64,000 bases of DNA. Origin: Liopterus haemorrhoidalis (taxonomy: Eukaryota > Arthropoda > Insecta > Coleoptera > Dytiscidae). The notes below the pieces were generated by a model. The model was given only the letters and a program-made list of their open reading frames with translations, searched no databases and was not told where the DNA came from. The DNA lies in NCBI GenBank assembly GCA_963971575.1, contig OZ020624.1, forward strand, positions 3,911,001 to 3,975,000, read 5' to 3'. This document shows positions 10,210-21,289 of the stretch, piece after piece. Position 1 is the stretch's first letter. The number at the start of each line of letters is the position of its first letter. The translations under genes were made by a program, and so were the position numbers.

Positions 10210-11110
10210 ATAGATCTATACATTGGTTGACTAAAATTTTGAACGTGCAGACAGACAGATAAATATACACATAAGTGATATTATAGGGGTTTCTTGGTCA
10301 TACTTACGAAACCCTAAAAAGGACATTGTTTTGAAAAGTTTTAAAAACACGTTTTATAAATTTAAATTAATCTTAAAATTATGAGGGAATTTCAACAAAC
10401 TTTTATTTGTAAGTACCTTCTAAAATGATATTTCCCTGTTGCAGCCTTCTAAATAAAGGAAAATAAATTTCGCGATAAGAATTTAAAGGAATTGTTGAAA
10501 TCTATAAAAGTTGTATACAGCTTTAAAAAGGCCTGTGTAATTTCTAGCCCTGAGGACAAACATAAAAAATATTTTAACGCGAAAAAAGTTTTCTTTTAAA
10601 GTATTATAAAGCAAAAGTTTATTATGGTTAACAACCTGAAACAGTTGAATTCTAACATTGCCAGGATTATGTCCTGAATAACGACGTTCCAAATTATTTA
10701 AAATAATCTTATTGTTTTAAAAATATTATTCATATTTTTAAAAAAAATTTAGCTGCAAGCTATGAGTAAAAATAATTTCCAGTAACAACAGAAATGTTAA
10801 GGAATATTTTTACCTCACATTTCAGGGTTTTGTTTGATTATAGCAAAAAAAAGAGCTACAGTCCAAAATGCACATTTATTTTTTTCTGAAATCCTGAAAC
10901 TGTGTAAAATGTAATATTTAATTTTTAGGTTAGATGTACCTTACACATATGATGACTATCAATGCAAAATTATATTTTCACAACAATTATTGAGCAAAAA
11001 ACATATAATTTACTAATATTTTCTTAACCTTGTTTAATGTATTCGATAGAAATATTTATATTCAATCACGTTTGACATTTATTTGTTTAGTTGTTTTTAC
11101 TTGTTTTAAA
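10210..11110. other. AT-rich spacer with an R1 right-end remnant near 10240-10318
   Basis: 10240-10318 ends with GGTCATACTTACGAAACCCT after a short CAGACAGACAGA run, which matches the right end of R1. The remainder shows no recognisable feature. Confidence 0.4.
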
Positions 11111-11115
11111 TATTA

Positions 11116-11857
11116 CGAGGGATGTTTCCTAAATTCTGGGAATTGTGCTATAATTAAATTACGCAGAACTTATAAGCATGTTATTGGTGCCAGATAAGTC
11201 TTGACATGTATATGCAACTATCTAGTGCAATATTGTTCAGTCTGATTTAGATGTTCGACTGATATAGACGCGTATTCATAGCACTGTTTTTGTAACCATG
11301 GAAGACGCAGCAAAATCTCAAAGAGCAATAATTTTCTTTTTGTGGAAAGAAGGTGTGAAAACATCAGAAATTATTCAGCGTCTGCAAGGAGTATTTGGTG
11401 AGTCTGCAGAATCCAAAAGTACTGTTCATCGGTGGGTCGATCGTTTTAAAACCGGTAGAACATCACTAGAAGACGATCCACGCAGTGGGTGCCCAAGCAC
11501 GTCGGTAAATGAAAGAAACATTACTGCCGTCGAAGACCTACTGAAAGAGGACAGGCGAATAACTATTCGTCAAATTAGTGTCCTAGGGATAGGTACACGA
11601 CAAGTTCATGACATCTTGCATGATTGTTTGGGCGTTAGCAAAGTTTCGCCGCGCTGGGTGCCAAGGCTGTTGGGACCAGAACAGAAACTCAATAGGAAAG
11701 TTCTTTGAGGACGGCTCAAAAAAATTAGTTTATCGTTGGGATAAATGTATTCAGTTAAATGGAGATTATGTTGAAAAACTACATTGTAATATTGACGAAA
11801 ATTAACAAAATAATAAAAATTATAGCTAAATTTCCAGAACTTTGAAAACATCCCTCG
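11116..11857 (+). mobile_element. mariner element, internally deleted, 742 bp
   Basis: TIRs of about 24 bp begin CGAGGGATGTTT at both ends (11116 and, in complement, 11857), and each side has TA (11114-11115, 11858-11859). A full-length mariner is about 1.3 kb (family knowledge), so roughly half the element is gone. It encodes the transposase fragment listed next. Confidence 0.85.
11298..11805 (+). pseudogene. mariner (DD34D-type) transposase, N- and C-terminal ends only
   Basis: It starts with ATG at 11298. Residues 1-110 contain the paired helix-turn-helix: W-KEG-KTSEI, SKSTVHRWVDRFK and an SLEDDPRSGCPS linker of the GRP-like type, then RQVHDIL and a WVPRLL block (residues ~120-126). After a frame change near 11700 the C-terminus is readable: FFEDGSKKL..RWDKCI, NGDYVEK and a stop. 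Everything between WVPRLL and the last ~40 residues is missing, so all three catalytic aspartates are lost. It can be mobilised only in trans. The subfamily is uncertain. Confidence 0.85.
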
Positions 11858-11974
11858 TAATTGTTAACATTGTTGTACAGAAGTTAAAGCCTCTGGCATG
11901 GTTTTTCAAATACATAAATTTTAATAATAATATTTTTTCATTTATTTATTTATTTATTTATTTATTTATTTTCT

Positions 11975-12460
11975 TGTTACTGATAGCCACTAAGCCGGAT
12001 ATAACTCTTATGGATATCGAGATCAAACAGATGTTTGTGATCGAATTCTCAAATCCTGTTGAGAAGAATATCTGTCTCAAGGAGGAGGAAAGAGGTACAA
12101 GTATATGGATGTCTTGTCCGAGCTTAGAAAGCTGTATCCAGGATATAAATTTAAACTTGTAGTCCTGATAGTTGGTGTTTTGGATGGTATGAAAGCCTCC
12201 TATCGATGGAAAATCGAGTCATTCTCGCCGGAAGATCTTCTGCCACCTCTTGGATCTGAAGAATGCAGAAAGCAGTGTTGCCCGAGCCACGCATTGTGCG
12301 GACACTGGTTCTTTCGTAATTTTCGCGCCTGCATATCACCTGGGCTTGGGATACAGTCGTGTGTATTTAGCTCCACTAGTCTCTAGTATGAAGTAGCTCA
12401 AAAGGAGAAGTTTGCGATTAGTGGACGCTTTTCAAGACCTGACAAACCCCAAAGATAATA
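11975..12460 (+). pseudogene. RLE retrotransposon 3' fragment, copy 3
   Basis: It begins inside the nuclease with TKPDITLMDIE and VIEFSNPVEKN, then the SELRKLYPG and LIVGVL blocks, and ends in the family 3' hairpin (here TTTTCA / TGACAA) near 12430-12450. A (TTTA)n run at 11939-11970 directly precedes the 5' truncation point. Frameshifts divide the coding sequence. It is shorter than copies 1 and 2 and lacks the zinc knuckle. Confidence 0.8.
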
Positions 12461-12528
12461 ATATTACTTAAGAGTTTTTCAGATTTTTAGTTTAACCCCT
12501 CTAGGTTACAATGTGTACAATAATTTTT

Positions 12529-13284
12529 AGGGTTTTGTAGGTAGGACCAAAAAACCCTTATACCGTCATTTTGTCGTCTGTCTGTCTGTCTGTCCGATCG
12601 GTAAAAATTTTAGCCAAACGGCTAAACCTAGAGTGTTGAAATTTGGCATGCTTATTCAACACTTTGACCCGCACATAGGAAAAATACTAAAACATCTAAA
12701 AAACATATCCCCCTAAAAATATAAACAAATATCTGCTCATCGAAAAAAAAAATAATAACTAAATTTTGAGTAGCGTATCAAATGAAAGCCCTTAGTACGT
12801 GAATTAACGATCCAAATTTTATTTTTGCTAAATAAATTATTTTGACCCGATTTTTGCCAAAAAAAAAAAACTCTAGTTATATTTGGGCAAATGTTGCATT
12901 TAATTTTTAAAAGCGTTAATTTAATAACCAGTGGAAATTGAATACATGAAATCAGAGTGGCGGGGTATGACTTAAAACAACCAATGGAAGCCATAGGAGC
13001 AATTTTCAAAATCTTAATAAACCTTGCTATAATAATAATAATAATAATAATATCTTTATTTAATAGCACAGTGGCCAATCAAAAATACAAAATATATATT
13101 AAAATAGCATTATATATTAAAGATATATTAAAAAAAAAAAAAAAACTGCACATATTTAAAAACCTGAATAATGGTATTAGGTATTAGAATTAAAATTTAT
13201 TAAATAAAAAAAATATTTTAACATAAAATTTGTTTTGGCATCCCAAATAATCATCATTCACTTATTAAATACCTGCGAAATCCT
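12529..13284. mobile_element. R1-family element b
   Basis: Left end AGGGTTTTGTAGGTAG, then the (CTGT)n tract and the GGCATGCTTAT phrase; right end in complement AGGATTTCGCAGGTAT. Orientation is opposite to R1-a. The tRNA-like core is deleted. At 12468-12515 a piece of R1 interior lies in the opposite direction, so this locus is rearranged. Confidence 0.7.
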
Positions 13285-13289
13285 GAAAT

Positions 13290-14330
13290 ATGTGAAAATT
13301 CACATTTCACATCAATTTCTTTTTAGCACATTTTTGGAAAAAATCATGTTATAATGGCACTTGTCTCTCGACTCTCCTTGTGTCTCAAATTTGAAACGGT
13401 GTGTAAATGTGATTTAACCCTTTCTACAACACTACCATTTCGGAATGCGGAAAATAAGGGTAGGCTACCTTGAATTTTTCATATATTAGGGTGCCTTCAC
13501 CAAGGGTTGAGAACCACTGGACTCTCTGAAATATTTTGCCCTTTACTAAGAACCTCGTCTTCTTTACATGAATATGTCTACTGAAAATTAAATATTTATT
13601 AATGGTCATTAGTGAAAAATTTAAATTATGACCATGACTGTTGAGATTGAAATCAACGGGCATTGGCTGGAGTTATGTCGAAATTACCGGTTCATAAGCC
13701 GCTTATTGCTTCTTCTCTCATGCATTGATCTTTCGCCTGTTCTGAAGTATTAACTTCAGAATGCCTGCTGTATTTGTGCCCTAACAAATCCAAAATCGAA
13801 CTCTGCCATCAGTAACGTCGTCCTTCAAGACATCATTAGCCGAGGTTGCTAAGGATTTGTTTTCACAGGACTTAAAGTACAACAGTATGTAATATTCTTC
13901 TGTATATTATTAGAATGTTGACTTACTAATTAAATTTTCATTACAATAAAAATTATCGTTTAATAATAATAGTTACAATTGTTTTAGTTAATTTTTAGTC
14001 ATGGCTCACTATTCTTTTTTCGACTAGGTGTATAAAAAAGTGCCCGCCATTTTACTTTTTAATAATGTAACATATAAATTATTTTACATGATTCTAAATC
14101 AAATTTGATGTACTTTTCAAATTTGTAAAAAAATGTAGTATGTTCCATTTGAAATTTCAAAGTTGATATTAATTACTAATAAACTGGAAATGGTATCATG
14201 AAGGTACATCCGTCATCAAGTAACTTACATGTTGCTGTATAAATCATATTATATGAAATAAATTACTAACTTAATAAATAAGCGAGATATTTGCTGGGTC
14301 CACTAAAATATAACACCCTGTATAGGCATC
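13290..14330. other. No gene seen
   Basis: AT-rich DNA without recognisable coding, RNA or repeat signals beyond short A/T runs. Confidence 0.4.
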
Positions 14331-14381
14331 AGACGAAAAAAACCGACTTAAGTCCAGAAAGAGCTTCATAAGCAAAACTCT

Positions 14382-14742
14382 TGAGATTGATGCACGTTGT
14401 AAGCTCCACCGCGTACAACAATGGTACGAAAAGATCCCGGACATCTGGTTTGAACTCAAGGAAGAACTTGTTCCGGGACACCACCTACCATACAAAATAT
14501 GAAATTCTCTTAATAGGATTAGAACTGGTGTTTCCAGGTGCAAAACTAATATGAGAAAACAGGACATACTTCGTCAGGAAGATGTGTTGTGCTAGTATGT
14601 AGAGGAAAAGAACAATAACCACATGCAAATCTGTCCGAACATGGGTGATCCTTGTACTATGAAGGATCTAATTTCTGCTAACGGTCAAGCAACTAAAAAC
14701 CGCAACGTATTGGCAAAATATGTCGTGATGTTTCGAACATGA
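14382..14742 (+). pseudogene. Non-LTR retrotransposon C-terminal relic
   Basis: One frame reads through an LHRVQQWYEKIPDIW block, a stop at 14500-14502, then LNRIRTGVSRCKTNM and, after another stop, ICPNMGDPCTMKDL and a final stop at 14740-14742. The LNR-RTG-CK-NM phrase followed by C-x-HDPCT-like spacing is a well-known post-RNase H segment of insect APE-type retrotransposons. Two internal stops and loss of the zinc-binding cysteines mark it as old. The upstream boundary is unclear. Confidence 0.65.
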
Positions 14743-14841
14743 AAAGTAAATAAATATCTTCAAGGTATTAGAACCTGTTACGTGGCCATATCTTCATGAA
14801 CTACTATTAAATGCTATTTTCCTACAAGATATTCCCATTCG

Positions 14842-15807
14842 AAGTACGTTTTTAAGTTTTTTTTTATCACATATCACAAAACCTTCCCTTGGCTTATCAA
14901 CAATCAAGAAACAGATCTACAGCTCAACAAATTCAAGAAATCAACCACACCAGTCCAACTCTATCAAGATACATTTCAAGAAATCAAACATAAATATCAC
15001 GACTACCAATTTCACTACACTGATGCGTCAAAAACACAAGAAACTTGCAATATAGCGATAGTCTCAAATACAACTCACACCTACCAACTACCCACCACAA
15101 CAAACATCCATCAAGCTGAAGCAGAAGCCATCCACAAATGTCTTGAACTTGCAAGTAACACAGAAGACTCAGCTATAGCTATATGCACAGACTCCATAAG
15201 TAGTCTAATTGCAGTTCAAAACAACTACGGTAAAGACCACTCAATTCAAAAAATACAAGAAAAAGCTCATTTAATGAAGACAGCTCAAAACAAACGCGTC
15301 CTCTTCGTTTGGGTCCCGGGACATGTCGGAATACAAGGGAACGAGCAAGCCAACGCAGCAGCCAGAGAAAGCAACACGCCAGCAGATAACACCATCAACA
15401 CTCTCCCCACTGTAACATACATACGACAAACCTTAAATAAACACCACTACCAAACTAGACTCACAACATGGCTAACGACAGCAGACAATAAACTTAGACG
15501 AATCAAACCCGACATTAAAGAATGGCATTCTGGAAACAATAGACGAGAACAAGTTATTATGACAAGACTACGAATCGGACATACTAAACTGAAACACGGA
15601 TACTTAATGGCCAGACTCGATAAAAGCTACTGCGAGAAATGTAATGCACTCATAACAGTTGAACATTTTCTAATAGAATGCCAACTGTTCCAACTACAAC
15701 GCATCAAACACAATTTACCACCAGGCTTGACACAATCACTCCAACCAAACATAACAAAAAATATCATCGCATTTCTTAACGATACAACACTGACAAATCA
15801 TATATAA
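14842..15807 (+). pseudogene. I-like non-LTR retrotransposon, RNase H and zinc knuckle region
   Basis: An uninterrupted frame runs from at least 14842 to the stop at 15805-15807. RNase H motifs are YTDAS (first D, near 15019), AEAEAI (E, near 15118), CTDSIS (D, near 15186) and WVPGHVGIQGNEQAN. The last is normally GNE-x-AD, so the fourth acidic residue is replaced by N. About 120 residues later comes the zinc knuckle CEKCNALITVEHFLIEC. RT and endonuclease are absent, so the copy is 5'-truncated. The relative at 49.2-50.1 kb keeps all four acidic residues but has stops. The only in-frame ATG (15274) lies inside the domain and is not a real start. Confidence 0.85.
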
Positions 15808-15932
15808 CCTGTAAAACACCATAACAAATGTATATGTATATAACAAATGTAACTCCATACCTGTAATTACATAGACACTAATGGCCTAGCAGTCGAAGTG
15901 TCTCTAATAAATAAATAAATAAAAAAAAAAAG
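15808..15932 (+). repeat. 3' UTR and (AAAT)n/poly(A) tail of the I-like element
   Basis: The UTR ends GTCGAAGTGTCTCTAATAAA, then (TAAA)n and a run of A at 15920-15930, the expected 3' end of a target-primed reverse transcript. Confidence 0.7.
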
Positions 15933-16471
15933 TTTTTTTTACTATTTTTTACCGTATTACTTTTATATCTTTAAGTTTGTATTTTTCACCTAATTATTTT
16001 ATTGCAGCTTCGATAATGCTCGAATGAGCGATTTAGCCAGCTGGAACATTAATAAAGAACATATTTCTAACAAATATCATCATTATTTTATTCCGTGGAA
16101 AGCAAAAAACAACTCAACTCCTAATTAACTCTTGTTGTTCGTTCATTAAATTTTTCTTCTATAAATATCTGTTTGAATCTCCAATGCTTAGACATATCCG
16201 GTTTAAATCCCCTCCTTTATGATCCTAAATGAAATGGTTATAGACCCTTCATGGTTTAAAAATTCTTGATTAAATACAAAATATACAGAAACATTCCTTT
16301 CATCGGTCATAGTAGTTATAAAATAGCCAACTACTTACGAAAACAACATTCCGGCAGCTGATCATAATAAATTTACCTTAAAAAGTATTTTAGTAAACAA
16401 TATAATCAATAATAAATATTTACTGTTTTGTAGTGGAATATTCGGCTTCAATAAAAGTGATTTTATTTATA

Positions 16472-16555
16472 CAGGATACCTATATTAGACCAGTCCACAA
16501 TTTTTATTTCGAAAATACGAAAAAGATGTACCGATGGTCTACTCTGAACATCCTG
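16472..16555. mobile_element. Palindromic 84 bp mariner-type MITE
   Basis: CAGGAT and AGACCA occur in the same order from each end and the centre TTTCGAAAATACG folds on itself. TA flanks both ends (16470-16471, 16556-16557). Noncoding. Confidence 0.5.
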
Positions 16556-17044
16556 TACAAAAAAAATCGAGGGAAATATTAATATTAGAATTAAAGAACA
16601 TATAAGGGCATGAAAACTCAACAAAACAAATTCAAATATTTCAAAATACATTTAACTTAGCAAATGTAAAAAATATTACACCTACAACCTAAGGGATTAA
16701 GACTAATCATATTAAAAGCGTTAGATATTACAAAGGCTGTTTCTAAGAAGAAAAATGTAATGCATGAACAACTAGATTTACCTGGTTTTCTGCTGCCAAC
16801 ACCTTTTTAATCCTTTAGGTCAGTGTTTCCCAATCTTTTTACTCTCGTGGCACATTTTTCAAAGAAGAAAAATTTTGCGGCACACCTACGTAGTCATAGA
16901 AGAAATTTATAACGCTAGTTTTGTACCGACCGCAAACATACATAAGGGAGGTATTGTGATCATACCGATTTTGAAATTTCAGGATTTCGATGGATCTCCA
17001 CGAATAGAGGTCACTACATAAGGTTCTGGCTATTTTTAGCATGA

Positions 17045-17205
17045 TGTCTGTCGGTCTGTCTGTCTGTCGATCTGTCTTTCTGTCTTTCTGTCGGTCTGTC
17101 TGTCTGTCGATCTGTCTGTCGATCTGTCGGTCTGTCTGTTGTCGGTCTGTCTGCCTGTCTGTCGGTCTGTCTGTCGGTCTGTCTGTCGGTCAGTCTGTCG
17201 GTCCA
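17045..17205. repeat. (CTGT)n-type microsatellite with CGGT/CGAT variants
   Basis: An imperfect array of GTCTGTCTGTCGGTCTGTCT units. It sits in the same kind of context as the R1 (CTGT)n tracts, but the flanking phrases are only loosely similar. Confidence 0.85.
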
Positions 17206-17495
17206 TGTACACGTGCAGAGCAAATTCGGCTAAAAGGATTTCTATGAAACTTCATATTTAAGCTTTTGATATCAATGTCACAAGTTGATCAACTTTTGGT
17301 AAAAATCGGTTAACTAGAAATGGGAGTTTACTCATGTCGGTTTTAAGGTTTTTGCGAATATTTCACAACAGAGTAATATTTCGAAAAAAAAAAAATTAAC
17401 AAAAGTTGCTGTAAAAGCAATAACTAATAACTTTTATTTGAGACGTTTTTTGATAAAACGAAAAATTTCGAAAAATTTTAGTAAATTTTTTCGAT

Positions 17496-18250
17496 ACTTA
17501 CATGTAACGTTTCCATGGTCATGATAAATAATATCTCTGTTAGAAAATATTAGGCCAAGTTATTTTTACTCTGCTGCTAGAATGTATTTTATACAAGTAT
17601 AATGATGGCAGTCGGTCCTGTGGTGGCCACAGCTGATTTTTTTTTTTTTTTTTGTTTTAATGTCTGTGACAATAGAAAATATTCTTTCAGCTTCACCATT
17701 GGAGTGTGGGAGTGACAAAATTAATGTTAATAACATGCCTACATTTTTAAAAAATGGTATGAGTAAAATTCCCACATTTGGCCATTATTTTCCCTTTTTT
17801 CTTCCAGTGTTCAAATTTTACCGCAAAACGGGAAAATTCCCGCTAACACTGGCCCCAATACGCCTATCTAGGCATTGGGAAAGTATTATTTATTTATTTA
17901 TTTATTTATTATTTATTATTTTATCAATTTTTAATATTTACCCACAATTTGTCAATTACTAGATACCAAAGAAACCCTGAAAAGTAAGATAAAAAAAAAT
18001 CTTGAACTTTTCTCCGAATTTTTGAGATTATTTTTACTCATAGCTTGCAGCTATTTTTTTTTTTTTTTGTTATAAATAATATTTTTAAGTCTCAATATTT
18101 TCATACTTTATGTAACGTTTCCATGGTCATGATAAATAATATCTCTGTTAAAAAATATTAGGCCAAATATTTCTACTCTGCTGCTAGAATGTATTTTATA
18201 CAAGTACTTTACGATTGCGGTCGGTCCTGTGGTCACAGCTGATTTTTTCC
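17496..18250. repeat. Direct repeat pair (~150 bp) around the hAT fragment
   Basis: 17496-17645 and 18107-18250 share GTAACGTTTCCATGGTCATG, CTCTGCTGCTAGAATG and GGTCGGTCCTGTGG in the same order. One lies inside the proposed hAT copy and one outside, so a tandem duplication of the hAT 3' region is more likely than LTRs. Confidence 0.6.
17566..17775 (-). pseudogene. hAT transposase C-terminal dimerisation fragment
   Basis: The 69-residue frame holds LSLPHSNGEAERIFS followed by a K-rich stretch, the hallmark of the hAT C-terminal dimerisation domain (P-S-N-E-RxFS). After KTKKKKK the expected leucine-rich helix is lost. The N-terminal BED finger and the catalytic core are absent. A dead remnant; no evidence for domestication. 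Confidence 0.7.
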
Positions 18251-18259
18251 ATTCTAATA

Positions 18260-18930
18260 AAAACAGCTTGCTGTCTCTTTATTTAATTCGTTATATGCTC
18301 TTCTACTTATAATCTCACCTTCTACGTTACAGCCCAAAGCATTTCTGCTGCCTGCCTACATATTATTTTCATTATTTTTAGTATTTTAGTATTTTCAAAA
18401 TTAAAAAAAAAAGTAAATGGTGGCAGCGCCGTATTGATTAAGAAGTTCCAGAATGGATAAGCTTCAGCGCGGCGTACATAGATGTCGCCTGCTGCAGCTT
18501 TCAAAGGACAAAACCGGTAAAGGACACAGGATTCTGTACGTAGAGTAATAAACACACACACACATATACATATAAACAATAATCGTAAATAATTAATTCA
18601 AATTCTATTATTCTATATCTAATTATACCGGACTAATTTTTAAATTCTTTGAAAAACAATTAGAATCCTAGCGAAGTTTAAAATTCACTGGCTTTTGGAT
18701 GTTGGTTTTTACGGACATCTTACAATTATTCAACTAAATAAACTTGTATCTAAATAGGCTTTTATATTTCATATTGTAAATGTGTAATGTGGGGCTATAC
18801 ACATAATTAACGTGTCTATGGTAATGCTTTCCTGAAAAGAGCCTACATATTATTTACTAATCACTAAATAGATAATAATACTAGATAAAATTTATTCCTA
18901 TTTACATAAAGTACTAATCTTCTAAATAAT
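18260..18930. other. No gene seen
   Basis: AT-rich spacer with a short (CA)n tract near 18551-18563. Confidence 0.4.
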
Positions 18931-18931
18931 A

Positions 18932-19121
18932 GCTGCTTTCCTTTTACAAGTTAAAATGCTTGGCTAAGCTAAGAAGTTAGTCAAATGTCTTAGCAAGGGA
19001 AAGGGGAGAGGAAAAAACTTAGTTTATCTTAGCCAGCGTCTTATAAATGGAACGCTCTTACAACTTAGATTAACTTAGCTTAGCTTAGATTTCTTAAGTA
19101 AAGTGGTAAAAGGAAAGCGCC
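18932..19121 (+). mobile_element. Palindromic MITE, 190 bp, copy 1
   Basis: Ends read GCTGCTTTCCTTTTAC (left) and, in complement, GGCGCTTTCCTTTTAC (right). Inside, TTGGCTAAGCTAAG and CTTAGCTTAG-rich arms pair, so the element folds almost completely. TAATA flanks both sides. A reverse copy of the same length lies at 32197-32386, which confirms the boundaries. Confidence 0.75.
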
Positions 19122-19647
19122 TAATAATAAGCTTCGAGGACCTCGTGTTCTTCTAGAATACTGTATAACTCCTGTTCTTTGGGATCTTCCACATTTACTG
19201 TTGTATTATTAGTTAGGTCTACCAATGCAATATTTTATATATTATGAGCCATTTCATAATCTTTTTTTTTCTCTCAAGTGGACCATTGTTTAAATATATA
19301 GGTAAATGACAATATAAAACAAATATGCACGCACTTTAAATGCACTTCATTTAACGGTCAAAACAAAACGAGCAGGTTTAAACAGGATCGCTAAACATAC
19401 GCAGTTCCTCCACTTTGCAAAAAAATTAAAAGCAAGTGCTTTTAATTTGAAATTCTTACAATTGATTTACTATATCTTAAAACATACGACATTAATATTA
19501 AATTTTTACTTTTGAATTAAAATTACAAATGAAATACAAATAAAAGTATGGGTTTTTAAAAGAAAAGCAGTGATTTTATTTTGATAGTTGTTTTTTGAAA
19601 TCAAAAGTACTTTATTTTAAACATAAGCTTCAAATGTAAATGCACTT
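19122..19647. other. No gene seen; one short palindrome
   Basis: AT-rich. AAATTAAAAGCA / TGCTTTTAATTT around AG near 19425-19450 is a perfect small palindrome of unknown meaning. Confidence 0.4.
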
Positions 19648-19866
19648 TACGAGCCTTGTCCACTATCAGTTGGCCCAGCTTCGAAATTTTTACTACGGTA
19701 TTCAATTAACAGAATGCGAATAGCTTATGAATTCTAGGTAATATTTTATTTTCTATTAAACATTTTAGAGATTTACGATTAATATTTACAACTATTAAAG
19801 TAAATTAATAAGAAAAAAATAATATTTCCATTGGAAAGCCATTAACTTGGAAACCTATTTCAGAAG

Positions 19867-20948
19867 TTACCACTGAGTAACGTCTCCTTTCATTTGTATA
19901 ATGGCATTAATTCTTCTAGGCATAGTATCTACAAGGTCTTGGCATTGTCGAGAAGTAAAATTATCCCATATTTCTTGAAGCTTTAGTCTTAATTCTGGAA
20001 TTGTTCTAGCCGGTGTTATACGCAATCGTTTTTTCATTTCGTGCCAAAGTGTCTCGATGGGGGATAAGTCTGGGCTACTTGAAACCCACTCTAAAAATGG
20101 AATAGAATGATCACGGAACCATTTCAAAGATTTTTTTGACGTAAGGCAAGCGGCTCCATCTTGTTGAAAAATAAAATCCTCCCCAGAGATTAATGCATGT
20201 TCCATAGTTTGCAACAGAGACTCCTCTAAAATACTTAAATATTTGGCTGTGTTAACAATGCCATCGATAAAGTGAAGTTTTCCTACACCTCTTGCAGACA
20301 TTGAACCCCACACCATGACAGATGCTGGAAATTTCACCTTCCTTTTCAAGCAATCGGGATGATATGCTTCATGTTTCTGACGAACAACTCTGCTCCGGTT
20401 GTCCCCTACACAGACTTCAAACCTAGACTCATCGCTCCATTGCACGCTGTTCCACTTTTGACAATACCACATTTTATGTTCTCTTGCCTATTTCAACCTG
20501 TTTTGCTTAGACGTCAACAATGGTTTTTCCTTGGCCTAAGAAAGTTTTATAAATTTCTGTAAATATACATTTAAGAGTCCGATTAAAAAAATATTACCTT
20601 ATAGGTTCCAAATCCTAATTTTTTAACTTCCTTATGACATGTATACTTTGAAACACGTCTTCCAACAACATCGCTCCACAGTACACTCAATTGACTGTAG
20701 TTAGCACGTCTGTTATCCTTAATAATTCTTTTCAATGCACGTTTGTCATTGTCCATCAGTGTAGTTTTCTTCGCGTACTGGGGTTTTGGGGCAACTGAAC
20801 CACTTGTTTTGTACAATTTTACAATATTTATAATACTGTATCTGGACAAACATAATAATTTTCCGATTTCGGAATTGGTTTTTCCTGTTTTGGCTAAGTT
20901 CACAATGATTAACCGAATATTTTCATCAATAGCTTTGCCTCTGCCCAT
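19867..20948 (-). pseudogene. Tc1-like transposase with one intron (one nonsense change)
   Basis: Exon 1 is 20948-20598 (MGRGKAIDE..., helix-turn-helix DNA-binding region, ending KKLGFGTYK). Exon 2 is 20535-19867. Joined, the frame is 339 codons, the usual Tc1 length. Catalytic residues: D in WSDESRFEV, D in FQQDGAA, E in PDLSPIETLW; D to E spacing is 34, so DD34E. The only lesion is TGG to TAG in LKW-AREHK early in exon 2; exon 2 also lacks two codons (KK) present in the 62-kb copy. The HT dipeptide after the second D is LT here. Confidence 0.88.
20536..20597 (-). other. Predicted 62 bp spliceosomal intron
   Basis: GTAAT at the donor (20597) and TTTCTTAG at the acceptor (20536) bound a 62 bp AT-rich insert. 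Reading through it gives stops. Removing it joins GTYK to AKEKPLLTSK, the usual Tc1 continuation, in phase 0. Same position and length in the 62-kb copy. Confidence 0.75.
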
Positions 20949-21289
20949 GTTTTAAAATTATTTAGACTTAACACTTTTAATACATCACAGTTAATAAATA
21001 AACTTTGTTTTCCAACACCTACTACGCATAGCTACCGCAAAAACCCAGTTATTTTATATACAGTACAAGAATACATGAACTTAAAAAATATGTTTGTTTT
21101 ACGAATATTATTTTTATAATCACAAATTAAATATTACGGAATAAATGTTGACCCCTTTGCTTCTAATATGATTATATTGTCAAAAAATGTACAGAGCAGC
21201 ATTTACTTTTACTTATTAGTTAATAATTTCTAAAGAAACTGAAAATTTTTGGGCCAACTGAAAGTGGACAGGGCTCGTATATGAAAGGG

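Larger units (their letters stand above)
16821..17888. mobile_element. Degraded hAT element
   Basis: The left end reads CAGTGTTTCCCAATC followed by a GTGGCACATTTTT / GCGGCACACC region, a common hAT 5' terminus. The proposed right end is a weak match (CATTGGGAAAGTATT at about 17874-17888). The dimerisation-domain fragment at 17566-17775 lies between them on the minus strand. A clean target duplication was not found, so the right boundary is tentative. Confidence 0.5.
19650..21277 (-). mobile_element. Tc1-like transposon (DD34E), copy 1, 1,628 bp
   Basis: TIRs of about 30 bp begin CGAGCC(T/C)TGTCCACT and include CAGTTGGCCCA; TA flanks both ends (19648-19649, 21278-21279). It contains a near-complete two-exon transposase on the minus strand. 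The second copy is at 61464-63007 in the opposite orientation. Confidence 0.9.

Noticed and set aside
14271..14567. 98-codon minus-strand frame
   Set aside because: Antisense to the LNRIRTG retrotransposon relic.
17496..18250. LTR pair flanking the hAT fragment
   Set aside because: Direct repeats lack LTR features (TG...CA, TATA, poly(A) signal); duplication of the hAT 3' region is simpler.
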